Notes under the pieces: generated by a model
Told to the model about the DNA's origin: nothing
Seen by the model: the letters and a program-made list of their open reading frames with translations, nothing else
The model's database searches: none
Part shown: positions 1 to 8,332 of the stretch, piece by piece
Position numbering within the stretch: the first letter of the stretch is position 1
Layout of the letters: each line of letters begins with the position of its first letter
DNA from: CAWAYR01 sp050250955
GTDB taxonomy: Bacteria > Acidobacteriota > Vicinamibacteria > Vicinamibacterales > UBA2999
DNA length: 64,000 bases
Direction: 5' to 3'
Assembly (NCBI GenBank): GCA_050250955.1
Contig: JBFWNR010000002.1
Coordinates: 124,001 to 188,000, forward strand
Program-made: the position numbers and the translations under genes

Positions 1-298
1 TGGCCAGCGCCGCCGCACCGCCGGCCCGCTCGCGCTCGCGGACGACCAGCGCGGCGAGGCAGCGCACGCCGTTGCCCGACAGCTCCGACGGGCTGCCGTC
101 GGCGTTGATGAGCCGCATCGTCGCGCCGTCGTCGAGGACGCGGTAGACGATGAGGCCGTCACCGCCGATGCCGACATGGCGGGCGCACAGCCGGCGCGCC
201 AGGTCGGTCAGATCCCGGTCCTCGACCTGGTCCTCGCGCACGAAGAGGAAGTCGTTGCCGTAGGCGTGCGCCTTGGTGACGGCGATACGGGGACCCAT
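1..298 (-). CDS. dapF: diaminopimelate epimerase, N-terminal part (runs off the left edge)
   Basis: DapF interconverts LL- and meso-diaminopimelate for lysine and peptidoglycan synthesis. Ninety-nine codons are visible from the ATG at 298. The N-terminal KAHAYGNDF, the RRLCARHVGIGGDG segment and the NADGS...GNGVRC block match the family in order. The oddity is at residue 74: the first catalytic cysteine of the usual CGNG motif is serine here (ELSGNG), while C80 follows in GVRC. The second catalytic cysteine lies outside the window. The start codon is 5 nt downstream of the barrel gene's stop, so this is the last visible gene of a long minus-strand operon. The fold assignment is firm. Whether the serine variant is a normal lineage form or a less active enzyme cannot be decided here. 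Confidence 0.88.
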   Translation of the reverse strand, partial: MGPRIAVTKAHAYGNDFLFVREDQVEDRDLTDLARRLCARHVGIGGDGLIVYRVLDDGATMRLINADGSPSELSGNGVRCLAALVVRERERAGGAAALA

Positions 299-303
299 GG
301 CGT

Positions 304-1173
304 TCAGGGCATCCGGAAGGCGGTGAAGGTCCAGGTCAACCCGGCAGTGGCGCCGATGTCGAGGTCGGTCGTCGTCGCCCCGAAGAGCGCGGCGGCGTCG
401 AGCCGCACCGGGCCGCGGGTGAATCGCAGCCCGCCGCGGGCCACGCCGCGACTCTCTGCCCCGGCGCGCGGGGTGTCGTCGGCGACGTTGAGCCGGCCGT
501 TGTACTCGGAGACCAGCTCGACGCCCTTCGGCAGCGCCAGCGCCAGCGACATCCCGAGCGTGAGCAGGTCGTCCTGTCGCGCCGCCACCACCGGGTCGCC
601 GACGATCGCGAGCCCGGCGTTGGCCACCAGCCGCAGCGAGCCGACGGTCTTGCCGACGAGGAACGACGCGAAGAAGTCGGTGGTGTCGTGGCCGAGTCCA
701 GACTCGTTGGAGGCGTTGGGCAGCCGGGTGGCGAAGCGCACGCCGATCGCCGGCCGGCCGCGACCTTCGTTGACGAGGCGCAGCTTGGTGGCGATGACGA
801 CGTCGTCCACCGCGGTGGCCTCGCGGGCGTCGAGCGCGACCAGCGCCGACAGCGGCGCGACCGAGCGCTCGGTGATGCGCAGCCGTCGGTAGGGGCTGCC
901 GTCGATCTGGATCTCGGCGATCGGTCCGACGCCGACGCTGACGCCGATGGCCGGCGCCGTCAGCAGGTCGCCACGCAGGCCCGAGACGGGGAACAGGATG
1001 TCCCGCCGCCAGTCGACGCCGAGCTCGACCAGCACCTGGCCGCCGCCCACCGTGCGCGGATCCTCGGTGACCAGCGGCCGCTGCTGCCCCCACGCCGGCG
1101 CCTGCCACAGCGCCAGCCCCATCACCGCCGCCCACCGCACCACCCGCGGTCCAACCGTCCGCCTACGCCTCAC
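304..1173 (-). CDS. secreted outer-membrane beta-barrel-like protein of unknown function
   Basis: This 289-residue protein begins with a basic stretch and a hydrophobic signal peptide (roughly residues 12-29, ending AWGQ). It continues with alternating hydrophobic/polar strands typical of transporter-like or porin-like outer-membrane barrels. No catalytic motif is visible. The start at 1173 overlaps the 3' end of the CPBP protease gene by 11 nt, and dapF follows after 5 nt, so it is translated within the same operon. Function is unknown; barrel topology is inferred only from sequence pattern and signal peptide. Confidence 0.6.
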   Translation of the reverse strand: MRRRRTVGPRVVRWAAVMGLALWQAPAWGQQRPLVTEDPRTVGGGQVLVELGVDWRRDILFPVSGLRGDLLTAPAIGVSVGVGPIAEIQIDGSPYRRLRITERSVAPLSALVALDAREATAVDDVVIATKLRLVNEGRGRPAIGVRFATRLPNASNESGLGHDTTDFFASFLVGKTVGSLRLVANAGLAIVGDPVVAARQDDLLTLGMSLALALPKGVELVSEYNGRLNVADDTPRAGAESRGVARGGLRFTRGPVRLDAAALFGATTTDLDIGATAGLTWTFTAFRMP

Positions 1174-1741
1174 CGCTGCTTCTCCCTTTCACGTCGCCGC
1201 GACGCCGCCCTTCGGCACCGAGATAGCTGAACGCCAGCACGTCGTAGCAGGCGTGGGCCGTGATCGGCGCCACGACGCCGCCGGTCGCTTCAGCCAGCCC
1301 GCCCAGCACCAGCCCCATGCCGGCTGCCCAGACGCCGAACGCGACCATGCGCGCGCCGGCGACGTGGGCCGCCCCGAAGGCCACGGCGGCGGCGAGCACC
1401 CCGGCCAGCGGCTGGAGGAAGCCGCGGAAGAACAGCTCCTCGCCGACGCCGGCGGCCGCCGACACCGAGACAATCTGCCACCGGCCGAGCCCGACGAAGG
1501 TCGGCACCAGCACTTCGTCGACGGCCGCGCGCATCGCCGCCCACGGCCCGAAGGGCCGCTCGAGCAGCGCCAGGTTGACCGCGGCCATGGCCCCGGCCAC
1601 CAGGATCCCGATCAGCACGTCGCGGACCGGACGGCCGGCCGAGAAGCGGACGCCGGCCGCCTGGGCGCCGAGCACGGCGGCCGCCGCCAGACCGGCCTGC
1701 GTCGTCAGCACGACCGGCATCAACCGCGACGCCGGAATCAC
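1163..1741 (-). CDS. CPBP family intramembrane glutamic endopeptidase
   Basis: This is a 192-residue, strongly hydrophobic protein. The CPBP (Abi/CAAX protease-like) signature is intact: E101-E102 with R106 in GEELFFRG, F122-x3-H126, and H163-x3-D167. These residues form the membrane-embedded active site of the Rce1-type superfamily. Some members process prenylated proteins or bacteriocin self-immunity factors, but the substrate here is unknown. The gene starts 16 nt after dtd ends and overlaps the next gene by 11 nt, so it is an internal operon gene. Confidence 0.85.
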   Translation of the reverse strand: MIPASRLMPVVLTTQAGLAAAAVLGAQAAGVRFSAGRPVRDVLIGILVAGAMAAVNLALLERPFGPWAAMRAAVDEVLVPTFVGLGRWQIVSVSAAAGVGEELFFRGFLQPLAGVLAAAVAFGAAHVAGARMVAFGVWAAGMGLVLGGLAEATGGVVAPITAHACYDVLAFSYLGAEGRRRGDVKGRSSGEA

Positions 1742-1757
1742 GGCCGGCCGCTCCCGC

Positions 1758-2219
1758 TCACGATGCCCGGCTCTCGATGACGAAGGTCACCGGCCCGTCG
1801 TTCTCCAGCGTGACCCGCATCACCGCCTGGAACTCGCCGGTCGCCACCGCCACCCCGGCCGAGCGCAGGTCGGCGACCACCGCCTCGTAGAGCCGCCGGG
1901 CGTCGTCGGGCGGCGCGGCGCTGTCGAACGACGGCCGGCGGCCGCGCCGGGTGTCGGCCGCCAGGGTGAACTGCGAGACCACCAGCACCGACCCGCCGAC
2001 GTCGACCACCGAGCGGTTCATGCGGACGCGGCCGTCGGTCCCGCCCTCGTCGTCGAAGATGCGCAGCTCGCGCAGCTTGCCGGCCACGTGGGCGACATCG
2101 GCGGCATCGTCGCCTCGCTGCACGCCGACCAGCGCCAGCAGGCCGTGGCCGATGCTGCCGACGACGCGGTCGTCGACCTCGACGCGCGCGTAGCGGACCC
2201 GCTGGATGACCGCCCGCAT
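1758..2219 (-). CDS. dtd: D-aminoacyl-tRNA deacylase
   Basis: DTD hydrolyses D-amino acids wrongly attached to tRNA, and also glycine mischarged on tRNA-Ala. The protein has 153 residues, the normal family length. It carries the diagnostic SQFTLAADT motif at 82-90, followed by RRGRRPSF, and the Gly-cisPro pair at G142-P143 in NDGPVTF. The ATG at 2219 is chosen because translation from it begins MRAVIQRV, the standard DTD N-terminus. The gene lies 11 nt downstream of ttcA, so two tRNA quality genes are carried at the end of a glycosyltransferase operon. Confidence 0.95.
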   Translation of the reverse strand: MRAVIQRVRYARVEVDDRVVGSIGHGLLALVGVQRGDDAADVAHVAGKLRELRIFDDEGGTDGRVRMNRSVVDVGGSVLVVSQFTLAADTRRGRRPSFDSAAPPDDARRLYEAVVADLRSAGVAVATGEFQAVMRVTLENDGPVTFVIESRAS

Positions 2220-2230
2220 GACCGTCGCGA

Positions 2231-3055
2231 CTAACGCCGCCGCAGCCCGACGAGCTCGACGAGCGGCTCGTCGGCGGGGGCGGAGGCGGGCCCGGCGGTC
2301 GTGGCGGCCAGCCGCCGATCGAGCAGGTGACGCGGCATCACGTTGGTGACCGCCTTCAGCATCGACGCCTTCACGTGCGGATGCTCGCGCTCGAGCTCCA
2401 TGATGAGGCGCTTGACGCGCTGGCGCTGCAGGCCGAGATCGCCGCAGGCCGGGCAGCAGCAGCCGACGACCGGCAGCCCGGCTTCCTGGGTGTAGGCGCG
2501 AGCATCGGCTTCCGGGACGTAGACCATCGGCCGGATGACCACGTGCCGGCCGTCGTCGGAGGTGAGGCGGGCCGGCATCGCCTTGAGCGCCCCGACGAAG
2601 AACGTGTTGAGGAGCAGCGTCTCGACGACGTCGTCGAGGTGATGTCCCAGGGCGATCCTGGTGGCACCGACCTCGTCGGCCAGGCGGTAGAGCACGCCGC
2701 GCCGCAGCCGCGCACACAGCGAGCAGGGCGTGTCGCCGGCGTCGAGGATGTCGTCCATGACCTCGCCGATCGCCGTGTGCTCGATGCGCAGCTCCCAGCC
2801 GCGCTCGCGGCAGGTGGCGGCGATGAGGTCGTGCTTGTAATCCTTGTAGCCGGAGTCGACGGTGACGGCGACGAGGCTGAAGTCGATCGGCGCCCGGCGG
2901 CGCAGCACGTCGAGGATCTGCAGCAGCGCCCAGCTGTCCTTGCCGCCCGACAGCCCGACCATCACCCGGTCGCCGTGCTCGATGAGCCCGTACTCCGTGA
3001 TGGCGCGGGTGACGTGCTTGGCGAGCCGCGCTTCGAGCGGCGAGCGGTAGGCCAT
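2231..3055 (-). CDS. ttcA: tRNA 2-thiocytidine-32 biosynthesis protein TtcA
   Basis: TtcA is a PP-loop ATPase with an iron-sulfur cluster that thiolates cytidine 32 of certain tRNAs. The 274-residue product has the PP-loop SGGKDS at 36-41 and the cysteine pair C111/C114 (CSLC). A third cysteine cluster, GCCCPACG at 198-205, should supply the remaining cluster ligand. GHHLDD at 137-142 is another typical PP-loop enzyme element. The ATG at 3055 gives the usual short N-terminal extension and leaves 17 nt after the upstream glycosyltransferase stop. Confidence 0.93.
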   Translation of the reverse strand: MAYRSPLEARLAKHVTRAITEYGLIEHGDRVMVGLSGGKDSWALLQILDVLRRRAPIDFSLVAVTVDSGYKDYKHDLIAATCRERGWELRIEHTAIGEVMDDILDAGDTPCSLCARLRRGVLYRLADEVGATRIALGHHLDDVVETLLLNTFFVGALKAMPARLTSDDGRHVVIRPMVYVPEADARAYTQEAGLPVVGCCCPACGDLGLQRQRVKRLIMELEREHPHVKASMLKAVTNVMPRHLLDRRLAATTAGPASAPADEPLVELVGLRRR

Positions 3056-3072
3056 GGCGTCGAACGACCAGT

Positions 3073-4128
3073 CTACACCGCGCCGTGCGGCGGGCCGTCG
3101 AGCAGCCGGGCGACCGTCGCCGGCCACGTCAGCGCGGCGGCCCGCTCGGCGCCGGCGCGCCCCAGCCGCTCGGCCTCGGCGCGATCGTCGATCAGCCGGC
3201 GGATGCCCGCGGCGACGCCGGTGGCCGAGGGCTCGCACACCAGGCCGGTGACGCCGTCGCTGACCAGCTCCAGCGGACCGCCGCTGTCGTGACAGGTCAC
3301 GATCGGCTTGGCGGCGGCGAAGGCCTCGACGGTCACGAAGCCGTAGTCTTCGTCGAGCGGCGTGAACGCCACCGCCCGGCACCGCGCCAGGTGATCGAGC
3401 AGCTGGTCGTCGGTCAGCCGGCCGGCGAACTCGACGCGGCGGTCGAGGTCGAGGCGGCGGCGCAGCTCGAGCAGACGCGGCAGGTCCTCGCCCTCACCGG
3501 CGATGACGGCGCGGATGCCCTGCGCCGCCGGCTGCGCCAGCGCCTCGAGCAGCAGGTCGAAGCGCTTGAGCGGCGTCAGCCGCGACACCGCGAAGAGGTA
3601 GTCGCCATAGCCGTCGCAGCGGTAGGCGCGCCGCGGCGCCGGCGGATGCAGCACGTCGAACGGGATCCCCGCCGCGGCCATCCGCGCCTGCACCGTCGCG
3701 GAGATGGCGAAGCGGCGCATCCCGGGCCGGGTCAGGAAGCGGCGGTCGGCGGCGTGGATCAGCCGGCGGCGCACCGATTCCTTGATCCGGTTCTTCCACG
3801 AGATCGAGGCCGCGAACGCCGGCCAGCGATCGTAATACTCGCGCATCGTGTGGTTGAGCCACACGCTGTGCCGGGAGTGGCGGACGGCGAACGCCGGGTA
3901 GCGCAGGCTGATCACCTGATCGACGGCGCCGCCATCGGCGCCGAGCCCGACGTCGGTGAGCCAGGCCGCCAGGTAGGCAGCCCCCTGCCGGCCGAAGCGG
4001 TTCTGCGGCGTGACGACGAGGTCGGCGGCGTGGCCGGCGTCGCGACAGGCCGCGACCAGCTCGCGGGCGATGACCAGGTGTCCGCCGTCGACCAGCGGCG
4101 GGCTCGAAGTGACCACCAGGATCCGCAT
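3073..4128 (-). CDS. glycosyltransferase family 4
   Basis: This 351-residue GT-B fold enzyme starts with MRILVVTSSPPLVDGG, the usual N-terminal Rossmann strand and glycine loop. It ends with a GT4 nucleotide-sugar domain: GEGEDLPRL, then VEFAGRLTDDQL, then the E-x7-E region in EDYGFVTVEAFA, then SGGPLELV. It should transfer a sugar from an activated donor to a growing glycan or lipid acceptor on the cytoplasmic face. It lies 2 nt downstream of the membrane glycosyltransferase-like gene, and two more GT4 genes sit in the same operon. Donor and acceptor are unknown. Confidence 0.9.
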   Translation of the reverse strand: MRILVVTSSPPLVDGGHLVIARELVAACRDAGHAADLVVTPQNRFGRQGAAYLAAWLTDVGLGADGGAVDQVISLRYPAFAVRHSRHSVWLNHTMREYYDRWPAFAASISWKNRIKESVRRRLIHAADRRFLTRPGMRRFAISATVQARMAAAGIPFDVLHPPAPRRAYRCDGYGDYLFAVSRLTPLKRFDLLLEALAQPAAQGIRAVIAGEGEDLPRLLELRRRLDLDRRVEFAGRLTDDQLLDHLARCRAVAFTPLDEDYGFVTVEAFAAAKPIVTCHDSGGPLELVSDGVTGLVCEPSATGVAAGIRRLIDDRAEAERLGRAGAERAAALTWPATVARLLDGPPHGAV

Positions 4129-4130
4129 CG

Positions 4131-6080
4131 CTACTCGTAGCGCGGCGTCATCCGCACGAAGATACCCAGGTGGCGGTTGTCGCGGCCGCCGGTCTCGAAG
4201 AGGGGGATGAACCCGGTCGCGCTCTCGATCGACAGCGCGTAGACGTAGTTGGTGGGGTTCTCCGGGTACGGCTTGTACGGCAGACCCGGGCCCATGTCGA
4301 CGACCACCTTGCGCTGGTCGTTGGCGGGCACGTCCACCACGGCGGTGCCGGCGGCGGTGCGGATCGTGACCACGTTGGCCGTCGGACCGGTCTCGAGCGC
4401 GATCTCCATCCGCGGCACCCGCAGCGGCCGGGCCACGTCACCCTGGGGGGTCGCTTCGATCGGCGCCGGTGCCCGCAGCATCACGTCGGCGCGGCTCTCG
4501 CCGCGGACCCAGAAGGCATCGCCCTCGCGGTTGTAGGCGTTGTCGTCCATGAAATAAGCGCTGAGCGGCGGCGTGCCGCCGAGCGGCTGCCGTGAGCGCG
4601 ACGGGCTGACGTTCACCGGCAGGTCGTTGACCAGTGACAGCTCGAGCGGCAGGCCGCGGAACAGCCCCGACTTGGTGTGCTCGCCGGGGTAGAACGACGA
4701 GTAGAAGGGATTGTTCAGCAGCGGGCCTACGAACGCGGCGCTGAGCGCCGCGGTGACCACCGCCGCCCAGGGTGACGCCAGGGCCGGGGTGAGGAACAGG
4801 AACACCGGGTAGACGCCGAGGAAGTAGCGGTTCCCCACCGGCCCGCCGCCCCCCGAGTAGGTGAACGGCATGTACAGCATGAGGAACACCGCCGAGCCGA
4901 GGCCTCCGGCCAGGACCAGCCAGCCCCAGGCCGGCCGGCCTCGGCGCGAGAACAGAAACAGCACGAGCGCCGCCATGCCCGGCAGGAAGTACACGGCGAA
5001 CCCGGTGTGGCGGCCGACGAAGAAGTACGCCAGGTTGTGACGGAACACCTCGACGACCGCATCGCGGTTGGTGAGCACCTCGAGCGGCACGCTGTTGGTG
5101 GCCCGGCCGATGCCGGTCGTATCGAAGGTCCGGTCGTCGGTCTGGAACGGGAATCCGCGCGACTCGCCGCCGCTGTAGAACGTCTTGCGATCGCCGCCCT
5201 GGTAGTTCCACTCGCCGGTCACGGCGATGTTGGCGCCGAAGAATCCCACCACCACCGCCGAGAACAGGCAGCCGGCGACGAAGCCGCGCCGCCATTGCCG
5301 GCGCAGCGCGAAGAGCGTCAGCACCGGCAGCATCAGCAGGACATGGGTCGGCTTCGAGAAGGTGGCCAGGCCGAGCCACACGGCGGCAACCAGATCGCTG
5401 CGCGGGCCCGCCAGCCATGGCGTTCGCGGCGTGCCGGCCGGGGTCAACGGCGTGGCCACCTCTTTGTAGAGCCAGAAGAAATAGCCGAGGGTGACCAGGC
5501 CGAGGTTGAACAGATCGGGGGTCAGCCACACCAGGTAGACCGGCACGACCGAGACGAACACGAACGTCCCCGCGAAGAGCAGGGCCGCCACCGGGTGGCT
5601 GCGGGTGACCAGGAACGCGTAGGCACACAGGAACGTGACCAGCACCACCAGCACGTGCAGCACCAGGAACCCGTTGGTGCCGACCACGGCGATGAACGGC
5701 GCCGCGAACAGCGGATAGAGGAAGGCCTTGGCGAAGTAGAGCCGGGTCGGGTCGGCGTCCGGTCGGACGTCCAGGTGCAGGAACGGCGCCGTGCCGTCGA
5801 GCCGCAGGTCGGGGTCGGCGCCGCGCTTGAGGAAGATGCCCTCAGGGCCGCTGGGGAACTCGTACCACACCCGCACCAGGTCTTCGCGCCGGAACTCGAA
5901 GTCGCCGTCGTCGGCCAGGCTGTGGCCGAGGCCGTAGTAGGTCGAGGCGTCGGAGAAGAAGCCGTAGGACAGCTTCGGGTAGTTGGCGGTCAACGCCCAG
6001 CCGAGGAGCACCGCGGCCAGCAGCGCCGTCGACGCCGCCCCGAGCCGCCAGGCGTCGGACCGCTCCGCCCAGCCGATCAC
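4131..6080 (-). CDS. polytopic membrane protein, GT-C glycosyltransferase-like
   Basis: The product has 649 residues with about ten hydrophobic segments in the first two thirds and a soluble C-terminal tail of about 200 residues. The GTG at 6080 is preferred because it overlaps the upstream stop (GTGA), a coupling style repeated across this operon; a longer reading would run far into the upstream gene. The first extracytoplasmic loop contains YGFFSDASTYY and an acidic pair, as in GT-C enzymes that use lipid-linked sugars. No named family motif is certain. It probably acts outside the membrane in the same glycan pathway. Confidence 0.7.
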   Translation of the reverse strand: MIGWAERSDAWRLGAASTALLAAVLLGWALTANYPKLSYGFFSDASTYYGLGHSLADDGDFEFRREDLVRVWYEFPSGPEGIFLKRGADPDLRLDGTAPFLHLDVRPDADPTRLYFAKAFLYPLFAAPFIAVVGTNGFLVLHVLVVLVTFLCAYAFLVTRSHPVAALLFAGTFVFVSVVPVYLVWLTPDLFNLGLVTLGYFFWLYKEVATPLTPAGTPRTPWLAGPRSDLVAAVWLGLATFSKPTHVLLMLPVLTLFALRRQWRRGFVAGCLFSAVVVGFFGANIAVTGEWNYQGGDRKTFYSGGESRGFPFQTDDRTFDTTGIGRATNSVPLEVLTNRDAVVEVFRHNLAYFFVGRHTGFAVYFLPGMAALVLFLFSRRGRPAWGWLVLAGGLGSAVFLMLYMPFTYSGGGGPVGNRYFLGVYPVFLFLTPALASPWAAVVTAALSAAFVGPLLNNPFYSSFYPGEHTKSGLFRGLPLELSLVNDLPVNVSPSRSRQPLGGTPPLSAYFMDDNAYNREGDAFWVRGESRADVMLRAPAPIEATPQGDVARPLRVPRMEIALETGPTANVVTIRTAAGTAVVDVPANDQRKVVVDMGPGLPYKPYPENPTNYVYALSIESATGFIPLFETGGRDNRHLGIFVRMTPRYE

Positions 6081-7279
6081 GGGGCGCCGCCTTCCGACAG
6101 GAAGCCGAGGTCGGCGGTGAGGATGCCCTGCCGCCGGGTGCGCCGCGATGACTCGTGGAGCAGCACGTAGAGCCGCTCCATCTTGCGGACGAAGACGCCG
6201 ATGTCGTAGCGCGCGCCGGTGACGCGCGCCCCGGCCGCCAGCCGCGCCGCCAGCGGCGGGTCCTCGATGAGCCGGACGATCGCCGCCGCCAGGGCCGGGG
6301 CGTCGGCCTTGGGCACGATGAGCGCATCGCGGCCGTCCTCGAGCACGTCCAGCAGTCCGTCGGCATCGGTGGCGACGATGGGCTTCCCCATCGCCAGGAC
6401 TTCGAACGTCGTGAGCGGCGTGCCCTCCCACAACGACGGGAACACCACCACGTCGAGGGCGCTGTAGACGGCGGCGACGTCGCGGGCGAAGCCGGTGAAG
6501 ACGAAGCGGTCGCCGAGACCGAGCGCCGCGGCCCGGGCCCTCAGCGACGCTTCGAGCTCGCCCTCGCCGACCAGGTAGAACCGCACCTCCGGGTGCGCGG
6601 CCAGCACCGCCGGCGCGGCGTCGATCAGATGCTGGTTGCCCTTGGACGGCATCAGCCGGGTGACCGTGCCGACCGCGATCGCCCCCTCGGGCACGCCGAG
6701 CTGACGACGAGCCGCGGCGATCTCGTCGGCGCCGCGCGGCCGCGCGAACTCATCGAGCGGCGCGCCGAGGTAGACGACGTGGGTGCGCTCGGCCGGCACC
6801 AGGCGGGCGCGCGTCGTGAACTCGGCGGTCGACGCCGACACGCCGATGGCGATGTCGGTATAGCGGGCCAGCGCCCGATCGGCCAGCTGCTGGAACCACG
6901 GCGTGGTGGTGTGGTTGGCGTGCTCGTGGAGCACGGCGGGAATGCCCATCCAGGCCGCGCACATCCGGCCGAACGTCGTCGCGCCGTAGCCGTGCAGGTG
7001 CACGATGTCGGCCTGCTTGTCGCGCAGCACCTTCAGCAGGTGCGTGAACGTCGCCGGGTCGAACTTGTGCCGCCCGAGATACGTGACGTCGATGCCCAAC
7101 TGTTCGAGCGTGTCCTCCGACAGGTCCTTGCCGCGCAGGCTGACGAGCGACGCCGTGAAGCGCGCGCGGTCGAACCGCGGCATCATCCAGGCGAACAGCC
7201 GCTTCACCCCGTGCATGCGGGAGCCAGCCCACCCCAGGTGGTCGCACACGTGCACGACGTTCAGCTTGCGTGTCGCCAT
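6077..7279 (-). CDS. glycosyltransferase family 4
   Basis: The 400-residue enzyme begins LNVVHVCDHLGWAGS. It has the LHGYGATTFGR and HEHANH motifs of the acceptor domain and a canonical GT4 donor domain (GTVTRLMPSKGNQ; LVGEGELE; FTGFARDV; FPSLWEGTPLTTFEVLA). Its stop overlaps the GTG of the membrane gene by 4 nt, so the two are probably co-translated. Sixty nt separate it from the epimerase gene upstream; that gap holds a heptamer repeat array. Sugar specificity cannot be read from sequence. Confidence 0.92.
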   Translation of the reverse strand: MATRKLNVVHVCDHLGWAGSRMHGVKRLFAWMMPRFDRARFTASLVSLRGKDLSEDTLEQLGIDVTYLGRHKFDPATFTHLLKVLRDKQADIVHLHGYGATTFGRMCAAWMGIPAVLHEHANHTTTPWFQQLADRALARYTDIAIGVSASTAEFTTRARLVPAERTHVVYLGAPLDEFARPRGADEIAAARRQLGVPEGAIAVGTVTRLMPSKGNQHLIDAAPAVLAAHPEVRFYLVGEGELEASLRARAAALGLGDRFVFTGFARDVAAVYSALDVVVFPSLWEGTPLTTFEVLAMGKPIVATDADGLLDVLEDGRDALIVPKADAPALAAAIVRLIEDPPLAARLAAGARVTGARYDIGVFVRKMERLYVLLHESSRRTRRQGILTADLGFLSEGGAP

Positions 7280-7298
7280 CGATTCCCGGCCGTTCCCC

Positions 7299-7325
7299 TA
7301 GCCGCTAGCCCCTAGCCGCCAGCCG
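7299..7325. repeat. heptanucleotide tandem repeat, CTAGCCG family
   Basis: CTAGCCG, CTAGCCC and CTAGCCG occur head to tail (7299-7319), followed by the shortened copy CAGCCG (7320-7325). The array fills the gap between the epimerase stop (7340) and the next gene start (7279). Related copies occur at 26724-26744 and 31503-31530. Confidence 0.75.
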
Positions 7326-7339
7326 CTGTTCGAGTGTCG

Positions 7340-8332
7340 CTAGAGCCACCCCTGCGCCCGGTACCACGCGATGGTGCGGCGGATGCCGTCGCGCAGGTCC
7401 ACCGCCGGCCGATAGCCGAGCTCGGTCCGGGCCCGCGTGATGTCGAAGGCGCGGCTCTTGGTGTAGAAGTCTACCCGCCGGCGGTAGAGCGGCGGCTCGA
7501 TGCGGAGCGGCACGCACACCAGCTCGCAGGCCAGGCCGGCGAGCCACACCGGCCACACCGGCAGGTGCAGCCGGGGAGGGGCCACGCCGAGCTCCTCGGC
7601 GACCAGCGCCACCAGCGCCTTCAACGTCGTGTAGCGTTCGCCGGCCAGGATGTAGGTCCGCCCGGTGGCGGCCGGCACCTCGCCGCACAGTCGGAAGCCT
7701 TCCACCAGATCGTCGATGTAGGTCAGGTGGTAGAAGACCTCTCCCGACCCGAGCATCGGAAAGCGGCCGCGGGCCACCCCCCGGAACATCTTCAGGAACC
7801 GGGTGTCGCCGGGGCCGTGGATGCCGATCGGGCGCGCGACGACGACGTCGAGGCCGTGGGCGAGGCCGAACGCGCGGGCCAATTGTTCGGCCTCGAGCTT
7901 GGTCTGCTGGTAGATGTCGCCAGGGTTGAACGGCGCGTCCTCGTTGGCCGGCGGATGCGCGACGTGGCCGTGCACCCCGCCGGTCGAGCAGTGCACCACC
8001 CGGCGCACGCCGGCGGCATGGGCCGCTTCGAGCAGGTGCCGGGTGCCGTCGACGTTCACCGCCCGGTAGGCGGCGTCGGGCTGGCCGGCCTCCCGGTAGG
8101 TCGCCGCGATGTGGTAGACGACCTCGACGCCGGCGCAGGCCCGCGCCAGTGCGTCGGGCGAGGTCAGGTCGCCGTCGACGGCCATCACGCCGGCGGCGGC
8201 CGCGTCCGAACTCGCGAAGCGGGCCGCGCTCTTGGGGCGCACCAGCGCACGTACCGACTGGCCCCGCCGCGCCAGCGCCGTCGCCAGATGACCGCCGGTG
8301 AACCCGGTGGCGCCGGTGACCAGGACCGTCAC
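7340..8332 (-). CDS. NAD-dependent nucleotide-sugar epimerase/dehydratase
   Basis: The 330-residue extended short-chain dehydrogenase begins VTVLVTGATGFTGGHLA, with the GxxGxxG nucleotide-binding loop. It has the STGGVHG serine region and the catalytic YQQTK (Y-x3-K). GTG at 8332 is chosen because it overlaps the upstream TGA (GTGA) and places the Rossmann strand at the very N-terminus. It resembles the HpnA branch of sugar epimerases linked to hopanoid clusters, but no other hopanoid gene is visible. The likely role is supplying a modified nucleotide sugar to the neighbouring glycosyltransferases. Confidence 0.87.
   Translation of the reverse strand: MTVLVTGATGFTGGHLATALARRGQSVRALVRPKSAARFASSDAAAAGVMAVDGDLTSPDALARACAGVEVVYHIAATYREAGQPDAAYRAVNVDGTRHLLEAAHAAGVRRVVHCSTGGVHGHVAHPPANEDAPFNPGDIYQQTKLEAEQLARAFGLAHGLDVVVARPIGIHGPGDTRFLKMFRGVARGRFPMLGSGEVFYHLTYIDDLVEGFRLCGEVPAATGRTYILAGERYTTLKALVALVAEELGVAPPRLHLPVWPVWLAGLACELVCVPLRIEPPLYRRRVDFYTKSRAFDITRARTELGYRPAVDLRDGIRRTIAWYRAQGWL

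Noticed and set aside
7340..8332. Hopanoid biosynthesis gene hpnA
   Set aside because: The epimerase resembles HpnA, but no squalene/hopene cyclase or other hpn gene is visible in the window. The general epimerase call is safer.
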